64,000 nt of DNA, from contig NZ_JAMHFY010000020.1 in NCBI RefSeq assembly GCF_023897015.1, positions 1 through 64,000 on the forward strand, given 5' to 3'. Position 1 is the first letter of the stretch; each line of letters opens with the position of its first letter. Below the pieces are notes generated by a model. The model searched no databases. It was not told the origin of the DNA and saw only the letters and a program-made list of their open reading frames with translations. Below, piece after piece: positions 8,631 to 17,020 of the stretch. Source of the stretch: Desulfosporosinus nitroreducens (lineage in GTDB: Bacteria > Bacillota > Desulfitobacteriia > Desulfitobacteriales > Desulfitobacteriaceae). The translations under genes were made by a program, and so were the position numbers.

Positions 8631-8649
8631 ATGCAAAGAAGGAATTAGC

Positions 8650-9606
8650 ATGGAAAAAAGAGTCCATCCAGATCTTAGAAAAATGTTCTCTGTTATGCCA
8701 GCACAATCGGACAGCTTTAATGAAGAGAATATATATGAGCTTAGAAAAAACCTAGATGCAATGATAATCGAAATGAATAAATCAATACCAAAGAATGATT
8801 TATTATTAATTAATGAAAGATTAATTCTGGGACCAGAAGGTAATCCAGAAGTCAAAGTGAGACTATATGAACCGAAAAAGAAGGATAAACTCCTTCCGGG
8901 CGTACTCTATCTTCATGGTGGCGGATATATTATGGGCTCTCCGGAGATTTATGAGAATCAATGTCTAGGAATCATATCGGAAATGGAATGTGTAATAATA
9001 TCAGTGGATTATCGGCTGGCACCAGAACATCCTTTTCCAGCTCCACTAGAAGATTGCTACGCTGCCTTAAAGTGGTTTTCTGAGAATGCTGAAGAGTTGG
9101 GCGTTGATTCAGCCAGAATTGCAGTTGTTGGCGGTAGTTCTGGTGGGGGCTTAACAGCAGCAGTATCTTTATTAGCAAGAGATCGAAAGGGCCCTTCTAT
9201 AGCATTTCAAATGCCTCTTTACCCGATGATTGATGATCGAATCATGACACCATCCAGTAACGAAATAATTGATGGAAGAGTATGGAATAAAAGATCTTGT
9301 CAAAAGGCCTGGAAAATGTATTTAGGAAGTAATAAAGGAGATGTATCTCCCTATGCTGCTCCAGCCCGTGCCGCTGATTTATCAGGGCTTCCGCCCACAT
9401 ATACTTGTGTAGGTGATTTAGATCCATTTCGCGATGAAACCATGGATTATGCAGCAAGACTAAGGCAGGCTGGTGTACCTACGGAATTTCATTTATATCC
9501 CGGGTGCTTTCATGGCTTTGATGGAATTGTTCCTACTGCTGAAATCAGCCAACGAGCTCGAAAAGAATATATTACAGCTTTAAAACTTGCATTGCAAAAT
9601 AATTAG
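8650..9606 (+). CDS. HSL-family alpha/beta hydrolase (esterase/lipase)
   Basis: 318 residues of the hormone-sensitive-lipase (bacterial family IV) fold. The oxyanion motif HGGGY is at 89-93. The nucleophile is Ser164 in GGSSGG. The acid (VGDLDPFRDE) and base (CFHGFDG) follow in the usual order. These enzymes hydrolyse short acyl esters in the cytoplasm; the native substrate is unknown. No signal peptide is visible. Divergent transcription from an Rrf2 regulator suggests control by it. GAAGGA precedes the ATG by 6 nt. Confidence 0.9.
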   Translation: MEKRVHPDLRKMFSVMPAQSDSFNEENIYELRKNLDAMIIEMNKSIPKNDLLLINERLILGPEGNPEVKVRLYEPKKKDKLLPGVLYLHGGGYIMGSPEIYENQCLGIISEMECVIISVDYRLAPEHPFPAPLEDCYAALKWFSENAEELGVDSARIAVVGGSSGGGLTAAVSLLARDRKGPSIAFQMPLYPMIDDRIMTPSSNEIIDGRVWNKRSCQKAWKMYLGSNKGDVSPYAAPARAADLSGLPPTYTCVGDLDPFRDETMDYAARLRQAGVPTEFHLYPGCFHGFDGIVPTAEISQRARKEYITALKLALQNN

Positions 9607-9627
9607 CTGGATAAAGAAATATACCCC

Positions 9628-9666
9628 GCCGCCAAGAGCTTATCAGCTTCAAGCGGCATTTTTTTG
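9628..9666 (+). terminator. Intrinsic terminator after esterase
   Basis: GCCGC (9628-9632) pairs with GCGGC (9652-9656), with an inner AGCT pairing, followed by a run of seven Ts. Confidence 0.75.
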
Positions 9667-9828
9667 TCCCCTCAAGGCGTTGCGGTGGCAGATTTGCTGT
9701 TTCATCAATTAGCAATAAGAAGCTAGGGCTTTGATTTTTTTTGCTTTTTTTCAATGTCTTGGAAGGGAATGAACAAATCACGCGGAAATATTAAAGGATA
9801 ACTCGAAAAGAAAAGATTAGTGTCTGAA

Positions 9829-9945
9829 ATGGGTTTATTTGACATCATACCAAGGATCAAAAACAAAGAGAAATGTGACAAAGCATGTAGAGACGGTGGT
9901 AATGTTGGAGCGGGCAAGGGTATTTCGAAAAAATTAAAAGGATGA
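9829..9945 (+). CDS. Small ORF, 38 residues, coupled to next gene
   Basis: The ORF encodes MGLFDIIPRIKN…, rich in Lys and Gly, with two Cys (KCDKAC) and a Gly-rich tail. Its stop overlaps the ATG at 9942 as ATGA, which suggests translational coupling to the hydrolase downstream. The ribosome binding site is weak. I do not recognise it. It could be a small structural or peptide product, or a leader ORF. Confidence 0.35.
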   Translation: MGLFDIIPRIKNKEKCDKACRDGGNVGAGKGISKKLKG

Positions 9946-9953
9946 TTAAGATT

Positions 9954-10589
9954 ATGATTAGAGAGATAGCTTACAATGATGTAAAAGACAGCCTCAAAAC
10001 CGGGGATCTGATTTTATTCCATGGTGTTCAAACGACAAGTAAGTTGATCGAATTGACTGAATGGTCCTACTGGTCACACGTGGGTATGGTTGTTTTACCC
10101 AAGGACATCGGCATGACGGTTGAAGACCCTCTTTTTTGGGAGTCGACAGCCTCCGGTGACGGCCTTACGGATTACCTGACAGGCAAACCCAAAGAAAACG
10201 GCCCCATGCTCGTATCACTGTATGATCGTATCCAGGTGGATGTAAATCAACATTACGATACGCATTTTCTGGTGAAATATTTAAATCGTTCGTTGAAGCA
10301 ACCGGAGCTGGAACAGCTTAAGGCTTTCATATACAAAGTTCATGATCGTGGATTTCCAACGGCTGAAAATGCCTTGAAATACTATATAGAAGGCAGGTCT
10401 TTTAATAAACCAGCGCCCAATACGGAAGTGTTTTGCAGTGAATTATCGGCAGAGACTTTCATGGCGATGGGATTTATCTCTACAGAATACGTACCAAACG
10501 GGTATTGTCCGGATGACTTTAACAAAGGCGACAATATGCCCTCCTTGCAGCCTTTTCACTTTATTGATGGGGCCAGACTGAATAAGTAG
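9954..10589 (+). CDS. YiiX-like permuted papain (NlpC/P60) hydrolase
   Basis: About 211 residues of the circularly permuted NlpC/P60 group (YiiX/YebB-like). The catalytic His is in the early TGDLILFHG…YWSHVGMVV block. The catalytic Cys comes late in VFCSELSAETF, the order opposite to papain. Known relatives act on acyl, amide or peptide bonds; the substrate here is unknown. No signal peptide is visible. ATG 9942 would overlap the preceding small ORF; ATG 9954 sits 12 nt after AAAGG. It is 10 nt upstream of a diguanylate cyclase and probably co-transcribed. Confidence 0.75.
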   Translation: MIREIAYNDVKDSLKTGDLILFHGVQTTSKLIELTEWSYWSHVGMVVLPKDIGMTVEDPLFWESTASGDGLTDYLTGKPKENGPMLVSLYDRIQVDVNQHYDTHFLVKYLNRSLKQPELEQLKAFIYKVHDRGFPTAENALKYYIEGRSFNKPAPNTEVFCSELSAETFMAMGFISTEYVPNGYCPDDFNKGDNMPSLQPFHFIDGARLNK

Positions 10590-10599
10590 AGATGATATT

Positions 10600-12435
10600 A
10601 TGAGAAAGAAAATCGCTGCGATATTTGTAATTATAGCGCTAATCATCCTTTTATCAGCTACATTATTTTTAAATAAACCAACTGCCGCGCAACCACCAAA
10701 ACCCATCAACGGTGTCCTGGATTTAAGCAACTGGTCATTTGAGAAAAATGGAATTATTAGCTTAGAAGGCGCGTGGTCATTCTACTTCAATCGGTTTCTG
10801 ACTCATGAAGACTTTGTGAAGGGCGTTGACGTTATTCCAACACCTATTGAAATACCCAGCACCAAAGAGAGCATGACGCCCTTCAAGCCCTTTGCGGAAA
10901 ACAAATTCTACGGTACGATGAGGCTCGTTATAAAACTGCCTGAGGGTAGGTCGACATATGGACTAAGGACAGATATCATACTGACATCCTTTAAACTTTA
11001 CATTGACGGCAATCTACACGGTGAAGTGGGAAAAGTCGGAACGAGCCGGGAGAATAGCGTACCTTACTACAATATACTTACCACCTACTTTAACCCGGAA
11101 AGTAATGAAGTGGAGCTATTTTATCATACATCAGATTTTACAGCGGAAGATTGTACCATCGTAGCGCCCAGAATCGGATTAGCCTCCCAGATTTCCCAAG
11201 CAGTACAGTTGGGTTTAGGGAGGGATTTGTTCCTTTTTGGTATGCTGCTAATTATGGGAATCTATCATTTTGGTCTGTATATTATGAGGACAAAGGATCG
11301 TGCACCGCTTTATTTCGGGGTTTTTTGCCTCTTGTTTGCACTCCGTATGTTATTGGTAGGAGAACGCTTTTTACCAAGTCATTTGAATCTCGGTTTTTTT
11401 GTTTACGGACGAATGGCTTATCTATCTGTGTTTATCGGTTTTGCAGCTTTGTGTGGATTCTTATACTATGCTTTGGATGGCCTATTCGCTAAATGGTTTG
11501 TCAAGTTCAGTATCGCTCTGGGATCATTGTTTGGTTTTCTCATCCTCTGGATTCCCTATAGTTCAGCGGATAGGTTATTGATGATTTATGCTGTATTTGC
11601 ATTTGGATTATTAGGCTATGCAATGATACGCTTGGTTATTGGCGTATTTAAAAGTATTCCTTTTGCAAATATCGTATTTCTGGGTTTCGCTTTTTTAGGG
11701 ATAACATTCATCAATGATTTTATTTATCAAATCACACTTGCCAATACACCTTCACTCATTCCCTTCGGTGTTTCAGTATTTACCTTTACGCAGGCCTATA
11801 CCTTGTCTGCCAGATTTTCCAATGCTTTTACAAGAGCTGAGCAGCTCTCTTTAGAGAATAAAGCTATTTTGTCAGAGCTTAAGCTTATGAACAGTAATCT
11901 TGAATCCCTGGTTAAGGAACGGACTTCCGATTTACAGAAGGCTCTGGAGGAAATGGAAGTCATGTCTAAAACAGATTATCTGACTAAATTACCCAACAGA
12001 CGGTTGGTGCTTGCAAAAATTAAGGAACTTATTGAGCAGAAAAAGGACTTTTACATTGGCTTAGCTGATATTGATCATTTTAAAGAGATTAATGATCAGT
12101 TCGGGCATGTTAAAGGCGACGAAATCCTTGTGCTTTTATCAGCAATATTAAGGGCAGCTATTGGCAACGGTGGTTTTGTTGGTCGGTGGGGCGGCGAGGA
12201 ATTCTTAATAGTACTGGAGACGGAGCAATTGGATACGATTCATGGCAAGGCCGATGAGATACGCAGGGCAGTAGCTGAATACTGCCACGCAGACATCGGC
12301 AAGAGCGTTACGATTACCCTTGGATTATGTCAATACCGGGAAAACACCTCCTTGGACATACTAATAGCCAGCGCAGATGAGGCTCTTTATCGGGGCAAAT
12401 TAGCTGGAAGAAACCAGTGTATGATTTCCGCGTAA
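10600..12435 (+). CDS. 7TM-DISM diguanylate cyclase
   Basis: 611 residues. An N-terminal signal or anchor helix is followed by an extracytoplasmic beta-rich sensor domain (about 35-200) of the 7TMR-DISM type. Seven membrane helices span about 205-405, then a short coiled coil leads to a GGDEF domain (about 455-610). The active motif is GGEEF, so cyclic di-GMP synthesis from GTP is expected. The RxxD inhibitory site is absent, as the residues before GRWGGEEF are Gly/Asn-rich. The extracellular ligand is unknown; this family often binds carbohydrates. No PilZ or other effector lies nearby. Confidence 0.9.
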   Translation: MRKKIAAIFVIIALIILLSATLFLNKPTAAQPPKPINGVLDLSNWSFEKNGIISLEGAWSFYFNRFLTHEDFVKGVDVIPTPIEIPSTKESMTPFKPFAENKFYGTMRLVIKLPEGRSTYGLRTDIILTSFKLYIDGNLHGEVGKVGTSRENSVPYYNILTTYFNPESNEVELFYHTSDFTAEDCTIVAPRIGLASQISQAVQLGLGRDLFLFGMLLIMGIYHFGLYIMRTKDRAPLYFGVFCLLFALRMLLVGERFLPSHLNLGFFVYGRMAYLSVFIGFAALCGFLYYALDGLFAKWFVKFSIALGSLFGFLILWIPYSSADRLLMIYAVFAFGLLGYAMIRLVIGVFKSIPFANIVFLGFAFLGITFINDFIYQITLANTPSLIPFGVSVFTFTQAYTLSARFSNAFTRAEQLSLENKAILSELKLMNSNLESLVKERTSDLQKALEEMEVMSKTDYLTKLPNRRLVLAKIKELIEQKKDFYIGLADIDHFKEINDQFGHVKGDEILVLLSAILRAAIGNGGFVGRWGGEEFLIVLETEQLDTIHGKADEIRRAVAEYCHADIGKSVTITLGLCQYRENTSLDILIASADEALYRGKLAGRNQCMISA

Positions 12436-12640
12436 GGCTATTATCACAATATCAAATGGTTGGAATATAGACATTGCCGTTTGGTTTAGGAAATGTCTGA
12501 AAGGGGCTTAAATTTCTGCTCGAGGAGGAGGGCTTAAGGCCGCCCATAAACAGTATATCCGGCAGACTGGTACAAACAACTGAGCACCTTCTAGTTCCAA
12601 TTACATAACCTATATAAAATGGAATAGGAGGTAATTGTTG

Positions 12641-12946
12641 GTGAATTATAATGCGGATTTATTTCACGTTCATAAGTATTGCTTTCCCACATCGTTTGAT
12701 CACGGTCACTCCCACAGAATTATCGGTGTATCCAGTCTAGGAATTAGAAGAGGGAATACCCATGTCCACTGCTATCGTGGGGTCACCACCCTAGACAATG
12801 GTCATGTTCATAACTACGGAGGTGAAACTGGACCTGCTTTACACCTTCCTGGTGGTGGGCATATTCACTGCTACAGGGGAATAACAACCTTTGAAGATGG
12901 CCATAGGCATGCTTATGAAGGAACAGATTTTCCTTCTTGTTCCTAG
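12641..12946 (+). CDS. YmaF family His-rich protein
   Basis: About 101 residues made of repeated HxHxY/CYRG units (FDHGHSHR, NTHVHCYRG, NGHVHNYGG, GHIHCYRG, DGHRHAYEG), the hallmark of YmaF. The function of the family is unknown; the histidine spacing suggests metal binding, which is inference. AGGAGG at 12626-12631 favours GTG 12641 (9 nt) or TTG 12638 (6 nt) over TTG 12635. No signal peptide is visible. Confidence 0.85.
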   Translation: MNYNADLFHVHKYCFPTSFDHGHSHRIIGVSSLGIRRGNTHVHCYRGVTTLDNGHVHNYGGETGPALHLPGGGHIHCYRGITTFEDGHRHAYEGTDFPSCS

Positions 12947-13340
12947 TCAAAGATAACTGGCAGGATTAAATTTCCCGTCTTATGAAAAATGAATTTCTCT
13001 CGTCCTACTCATTTAAAACCCCCATTTCCAGCATTGTCACTGGTACCTTCAGAATAAAGAAAGATATGGCACCTGCTTAATTAGCATCTTACTAATAATT
13101 CATAGTTTTAATATTTTCATTGGCCACAAAGATAAGGATATTTCCTTATCCTTTTTTTACCTGCAATATAAGTATTATTAATATCAGGCTTCATTTTGCA
13201 AAGATGAAATAGAGTAGCCCCGGGGAGCGCGTATGGAAAATATTACATTAACTATTTGATATTACTTTGTAACACTGATTAATAAGTTTAAGGTATTAAT
13301 CTTCGCTTTATGTTATTGCCAGATAAATAGGGGGGATACT
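12947..13340. other. Intergenic region between ymaF-like gene and oxidoreductase
   Basis: Apart from the terminator at 13131-13158 it holds a possible promoter: TTGATA (13256-13261), 17 bp, TTAATA (13279-13284), about 60 nt before the oxidoreductase. A CCCCGGGG tract at 13218-13225 is unexplained. No gene is seen. Confidence 0.4.
13131..13158 (+). terminator. Intrinsic terminator
   Basis: GATAAGGA (13131-13138), loop TATT, TCCTTATC (13143-13150), then a T tract. It ends the YmaF transcript. Confidence 0.85.
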
Positions 13341-14408
13341 TTGGATGTCGTGAAACCTACAATAACTCCTTTTTTAACTACCAGAAAATTGAACCCTGAA
13401 AACCAGGAAACTCCTATTCATTTTCTCCCTCAAACGATTACGCCTAAGGAGTATTTCTTCATAAGAAATCACTTTGAATACCCTACCCAAACACAAGAGG
13501 CTTATTTCCTTCCTATAGTGGGAGAAGTAATCAGACCTATTATTTTTAAATTAGAAGATATAATGCGAATGCCCTCAAAACACCTGATGCTACCACTTGA
13601 ATGCTCAGGTAATAATAGGGCGTTTTTTCATCCGAAGGTCTATGGAGAACAATGGGAAGATGGGGCTATCAGTCAAGGATTATGGAAGGGGGTACCTCTG
13701 AAGGATCTCTTGGCTTTGATAGGATTGAAAAGAACTGCTTTAGAGGTAGTCTTTGAGGCATATGATTACGGCAAAAGAATGGATTTGGAAGGTGATTTCC
13801 ATTTCGCCAGAAGCTTACCTATTCAGAAGGCACTCCATCCCGATACACTTATTGCCTATGAACTAAATGGGAAGCCTATTCCCTTTAAGCATGGCTACCC
13901 TTTAAGGCTGATTGTACCCCAATGGTATGCCATGGCTTCAATAAAATGGGTTAAAAGAATTGTTGTTATTGATCATCTCTTCAAAGGGCCATTTCAGGAA
14001 ATTGATTATAACTATTACCCATATAAAGATAGTGATAAAGGAAAAACACCGGTAGCTCAGATTAACGTTAGTTCAATTATTCAGCAGCCACAAAGCTATT
14101 CAATTCTGGATAACGGGAAACATGTTGTTGAAGGTATCGCATGGACAGGGACGGGTGTAATTATAGAAGTTGAAGTGAGCACAGATGGAGGTGAAAGCTG
14201 GCATAAGGCTATTCTTGGTCAAGAGCAATCACACCTTTATTCATGGACATTCTGGAAATACGACTGGAAAGTGTCTAGTAAAGGCGAGTATCTAATTATG
14301 TCGAGAGCCAGGGATTCTTTTGGAAATATCCAACCCTTTAAAGCAAAGTGGAATAGAAAAGGTTATGGGTATAATGCAGTATATACTGTAAAAGTCAAGG
14401 TGGAATAG
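13341..14408 (+). CDS. Sulfite-oxidase-family molybdopterin enzyme
   Basis: 355 residues, the length of a sulfite-oxidase-type catalytic domain (about 50-225) plus the C-terminal Mo-cofactor dimerisation domain (about 245-350). The molybdenum ligand is Cys88 in LECSGNNR. Downstream landmarks WKGVPLKDLL and HGYPLRLIVPQWYAMASIKW are canonical. No heme or cytochrome domain and no twin-arginine leader are present, so a cytoplasmic enzyme is suggested; the substrate (sulfite or another oxo-transfer substrate) is undetermined. The start is TTG with GGGGGGA 5-6 nt upstream. It is a single-gene unit. Confidence 0.85.
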   Translation: MDVVKPTITPFLTTRKLNPENQETPIHFLPQTITPKEYFFIRNHFEYPTQTQEAYFLPIVGEVIRPIIFKLEDIMRMPSKHLMLPLECSGNNRAFFHPKVYGEQWEDGAISQGLWKGVPLKDLLALIGLKRTALEVVFEAYDYGKRMDLEGDFHFARSLPIQKALHPDTLIAYELNGKPIPFKHGYPLRLIVPQWYAMASIKWVKRIVVIDHLFKGPFQEIDYNYYPYKDSDKGKTPVAQINVSSIIQQPQSYSILDNGKHVVEGIAWTGTGVIIEVEVSTDGGESWHKAILGQEQSHLYSWTFWKYDWKVSSKGEYLIMSRARDSFGNIQPFKAKWNRKGYGYNAVYTVKVKVE

Positions 14409-14441
14409 TATTCAACGCTCTGAAACAAGAAGGTGAAGAAA

Positions 14442-14470
14442 GGGTCCATCGACTTTCAGCCGATGGACCC
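14442..14470. terminator. Terminator between convergent genes
   Basis: GGGTCCATCG (14442-14451) pairs with CGATGGACCC (14461-14470). On the minus strand it is followed by a T-rich stretch, so it mainly ends the small exported-peptide gene. Confidence 0.75.
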
Positions 14471-14484
14471 CAAATTGATAGGTT

Positions 14485-14670
14485 CTATTCGTTACAAGTC
14501 GGGTTTTGAGTACACTCAGATACGCCTTTATCCATTGTCTGAGCACATTGTGCTACTGTTTGGACTCCTTTGTTTCTAGCCATTTCGGATACAGCTGTAG
14601 ATGCAAAAGCAGTGCTAGAGAAAGCTAAAACCATAAGTCCTGTTGTAATTACTGTTGCGATCTTTTTCAT
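14485..14670 (-). CDS. Small exported Cys-containing peptide
   Basis: 61 residues. A classic signal peptide (MKKI, a hydrophobic core, then STAFASTA with an AxA-type cleavage site near residue 24) leaves a mature peptide of about 37 residues. The mature part has three Cys in AQC, SEC and PTCNE, and several Gln/Thr. GGAGGG precedes the ATG by 6 nt and a terminator follows, so it is likely a real gene. The function is unknown; an exported redox or metal-binding peptide is possible. Confidence 0.65.
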   Translation of the reverse strand: MKKIATVITTGLMVLAFSSTAFASTAVSEMARNKGVQTVAQCAQTMDKGVSECTQNPTCNE

Positions 14671-14776
14671 TATTACCCTCCATTTTCTTGGGACAAGTTA
14701 TATTTGTACTATAACGAATTGAATTGAAGAACTGATGAATAAGTTGTGAAAAAGTAATGAATTTTATAGTTCAAAA

Positions 14777-14814
14777 GAAATACCACAGCGAAAAAATTCT
14801 CGCTGTGGTATTTC
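14777..14814. terminator. 14-bp stem with T-rich flanks, orphan
   Basis: GAAATACCACAGCG (14777-14790) pairs perfectly with CGCTGTGGTATTTC (14801-14814) and is followed by TTTTTA. No gene ends beside it: the exported-peptide gene starts to its left and the DUF6323 gene starts to its right. It may be a barrier terminator or the end of an unannotated transcript. Confidence 0.6.
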
Positions 14815-14956
14815 TTTTTACTTGGAAAAATGCTATTATAGATACTAATCAATAATTTTAAATAACAAAATACAATACAAATTAATCATATCACACTTAA
14901 GGGTATATGTCAACAAATTTTTCGGGAAAATACTTTTTTGATGGAGGTGGTTGCTA

Positions 14957-15454
14957 TTGTCTTTCGAAATAATGGGTATATCCTCAGCACTAATTCAAAA
15001 ACAATCGGTAGCAGAACTTGAAAAATGTAACGACCTAACTGCGCAATTCGGTTTAAGATTGTCTCAATGTGATGCGGTTGACTTGGTTAAAACGCGTAAC
15101 TTGGCCTTAAAAGACAACGGGCGAATCGAGTTCGGAGGAGGAGTGATCGAGAAAATCATCCGAGAGTTTTGTAACTCTCCTTATCTTTCTATGCACAACT
15201 ATGCTGAATCACTTCATGACTTAACGGATATGTTTTATTATTACAAAAACGAAACCCTCGATCTAATGAGCGATGACGATTTGATCAAATTCATGAAACA
15301 AAGATTTGACGGCATATGTCAGGGATCACTCGAGTTGCTTTCGGGGCGAGAACTTGCTAATATGGCACGCAATATACGATTCGGATATACTTCTGAATAC
15401 TCGGAAGATTTAGCTTGTAATGAGGAGGGTGAAGATGACGATGGCGAATCTTGA
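14957..15454 (+). CDS. DUF6323 family protein
   Basis: About 165 residues, acidic at the C-terminus (EEGEDDDGES). I recognise the DUF6323 type, which in clostridia travels with DUF6179 as here. Its function is unknown. There is no signal peptide, membrane segment or catalytic motif. GGAGGTGG at 14943-14950 favours TTG 14957 (MSFEIMG) over TTG 14951, which is too close. Its 3' end overlaps the next gene, so the two are translationally coupled. Confidence 0.65.
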   Translation: MSFEIMGISSALIQKQSVAELEKCNDLTAQFGLRLSQCDAVDLVKTRNLALKDNGRIEFGGGVIEKIIREFCNSPYLSMHNYAESLHDLTDMFYYYKNETLDLMSDDDLIKFMKQRFDGICQGSLELLSGRELANMARNIRFGYTSEYSEDLACNEEGEDDDGES

Positions 15455-16808
15455 AAAGCGACATCTCATTGACAGCAAAAATTTGAGCGGTGAATCCTAT
15501 TTTACTTCAATTCTACACGAGGCATATGCCTACGGTCTCTTAAATGATTCCGAAATCGAAAATATTCAACTACAATGTATTAAGTTTTTAGCCTATAAAA
15601 GTGAACGATACAACGACGGTGAAAGTAGCTCAATAAGAGTCGAAGCCGCCGAAAGCATCATGAAATCCAATCTCTATACAATTGGGCTCTACTTAAAATC
15701 CTTGCCAGATGCCGATTGTGCGGTCAGTGAACTTAAAATAGGTAAGATTCCCGAAATGTATCAAAAAGGAAGAGTATTAATCAATGGCAAAGTACACTCT
15801 GCAAAACATTTCTATATAATGGCTAAAGCCAATAAAATAACGACTTTAAACTACACCTATAACGCAACGCTCGACGAGGGCATTGGAATTTTCTTCAAAG
15901 CTTACAACCCTGATTATGCAGCGCATGAAGTAATGGCATCAATAGATTATCAGCTCTGCAATCCCGTTACCGATTTGACGGGAGTAGAGTTTGTTCTAAA
16001 ATACCTAGAGAACTTATTTATCGAAAATGAATTTTGCAGTTATTTCGATGCCGAGGATATACATCATTTGCTTAGCGGGTATGATGAGGGGTACAAAGAT
16101 TTATTGATTAATATCTTTGAACAGTTAGTGACAGCAACATTGAGGTGCACGCTTGCAAACCGCAGCGTTTTAAAATTAGATAGTTTGAAGGAGGAAATTG
16201 AACGTCTGCAGGATGAACTGGCGGAAGATGATGATTATTTAATTGCTTTGAAGATTCACAAGGCCACTGAAAAAGTACTCCGAGAGTTGAGGATTACAAC
16301 TCTTTCCCTTCGTAGATACATTGAAAACAGTTTGCCGAGAATCACATCGAGTATCGTCAATGCAGTCAGAACAAATACCCTGGGCAAAACGTTTGTATCT
16401 CCCACTAATCCAGACTTGAAACCCAAAATCCAGTTTTTATCCAGTGCGAAAATGGATGATAAAGACTATAGAGAATTCATTAATGAATTGTTAATATGCC
16501 GATATTCTTCGGATAAGCTTGCGCTTATCAAAGAAAAAGTAAAATCTTTTGGTGATATCGAAGATCTACTGTTTGATGCACGGTTGAGCGAAGAGGAAAT
16601 CACCTCAGTTCTAGACATCTTTCGAGACGTTGAAATCGCCGAATTGATTAGAAGGCACCCATTCAAATCGAGTATTCAAGCTGTGGATTTATCAGAAACG
16701 GAACAGACATTAAGGTTATATGTAAAAAGCTATGTTGATCAACTTACGACTGAGCGACAAGAACGGATTTTTGGGCTCGTGAATCATCTTATGGTGGATG
16801 AGAGATAA
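15435..16808 (+). CDS. DUF6179 family protein
   Basis: 457 residues, helical and charged, with no signal peptide or membrane span. It pairs with the DUF6323 gene it overlaps by 20 nt. The fold and function are unknown to me. ATG 15435 is preferred because GGAGGG lies 5 nt upstream, inside the previous coding region; the ATG at 15420 precedes that site. Helical segments near 235-290 could form a coiled coil. Conserved pairing suggests the two proteins form a complex. Confidence 0.7.
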   Translation: MTMANLEKRHLIDSKNLSGESYFTSILHEAYAYGLLNDSEIENIQLQCIKFLAYKSERYNDGESSSIRVEAAESIMKSNLYTIGLYLKSLPDADCAVSELKIGKIPEMYQKGRVLINGKVHSAKHFYIMAKANKITTLNYTYNATLDEGIGIFFKAYNPDYAAHEVMASIDYQLCNPVTDLTGVEFVLKYLENLFIENEFCSYFDAEDIHHLLSGYDEGYKDLLINIFEQLVTATLRCTLANRSVLKLDSLKEEIERLQDELAEDDDYLIALKIHKATEKVLRELRITTLSLRRYIENSLPRITSSIVNAVRTNTLGKTFVSPTNPDLKPKIQFLSSAKMDDKDYREFINELLICRYSSDKLALIKEKVKSFGDIEDLLFDARLSEEEITSVLDIFRDVEIAELIRRHPFKSSIQAVDLSETEQTLRLYVKSYVDQLTTERQERIFGLVNHLMVDER

Positions 16809-16984
16809 AGACTAAAGACTCTCAAGTGAATAAATGTATCGCATTATTCTAGATATCCTTATACGAATTCAAAAAAGGAATTCATTTTGCTTCTTCAACT
16901 GAAATGAACATTTCCAGGGAGGAATATGACGGGCAAAGGGATCTTAATATTGGCTATGTTTAATAATTGTGTTGATATTATCAT

Positions 16985-17020
16985 GATATAAGGGAAGCCA
17001 GAGATGGCTTCCCTTATATC
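16985..17020. terminator. 16-bp terminator between convergent genes
   Basis: GATATAAGGGAAGCCA (16985-17000), loop GAGA, TGGCTTCCCTTATATC (17005-17020). It serves both the DUF6179 gene and the minus-strand sensor gene, whose stop it overlaps. Confidence 0.8.

Noticed and set aside
11151-11581. Plus-strand frames of 113 and 60 codons inside the diguanylate cyclase gene
   Set aside because: They are shadows of the membrane region of the larger gene, with no start signals.
14671-14956. Small RNA gene ending at the orphan hairpin 14777-14814
   Set aside because: No convincing promoter could be placed within a suitable distance; the hairpin is listed only as a terminator-type element.
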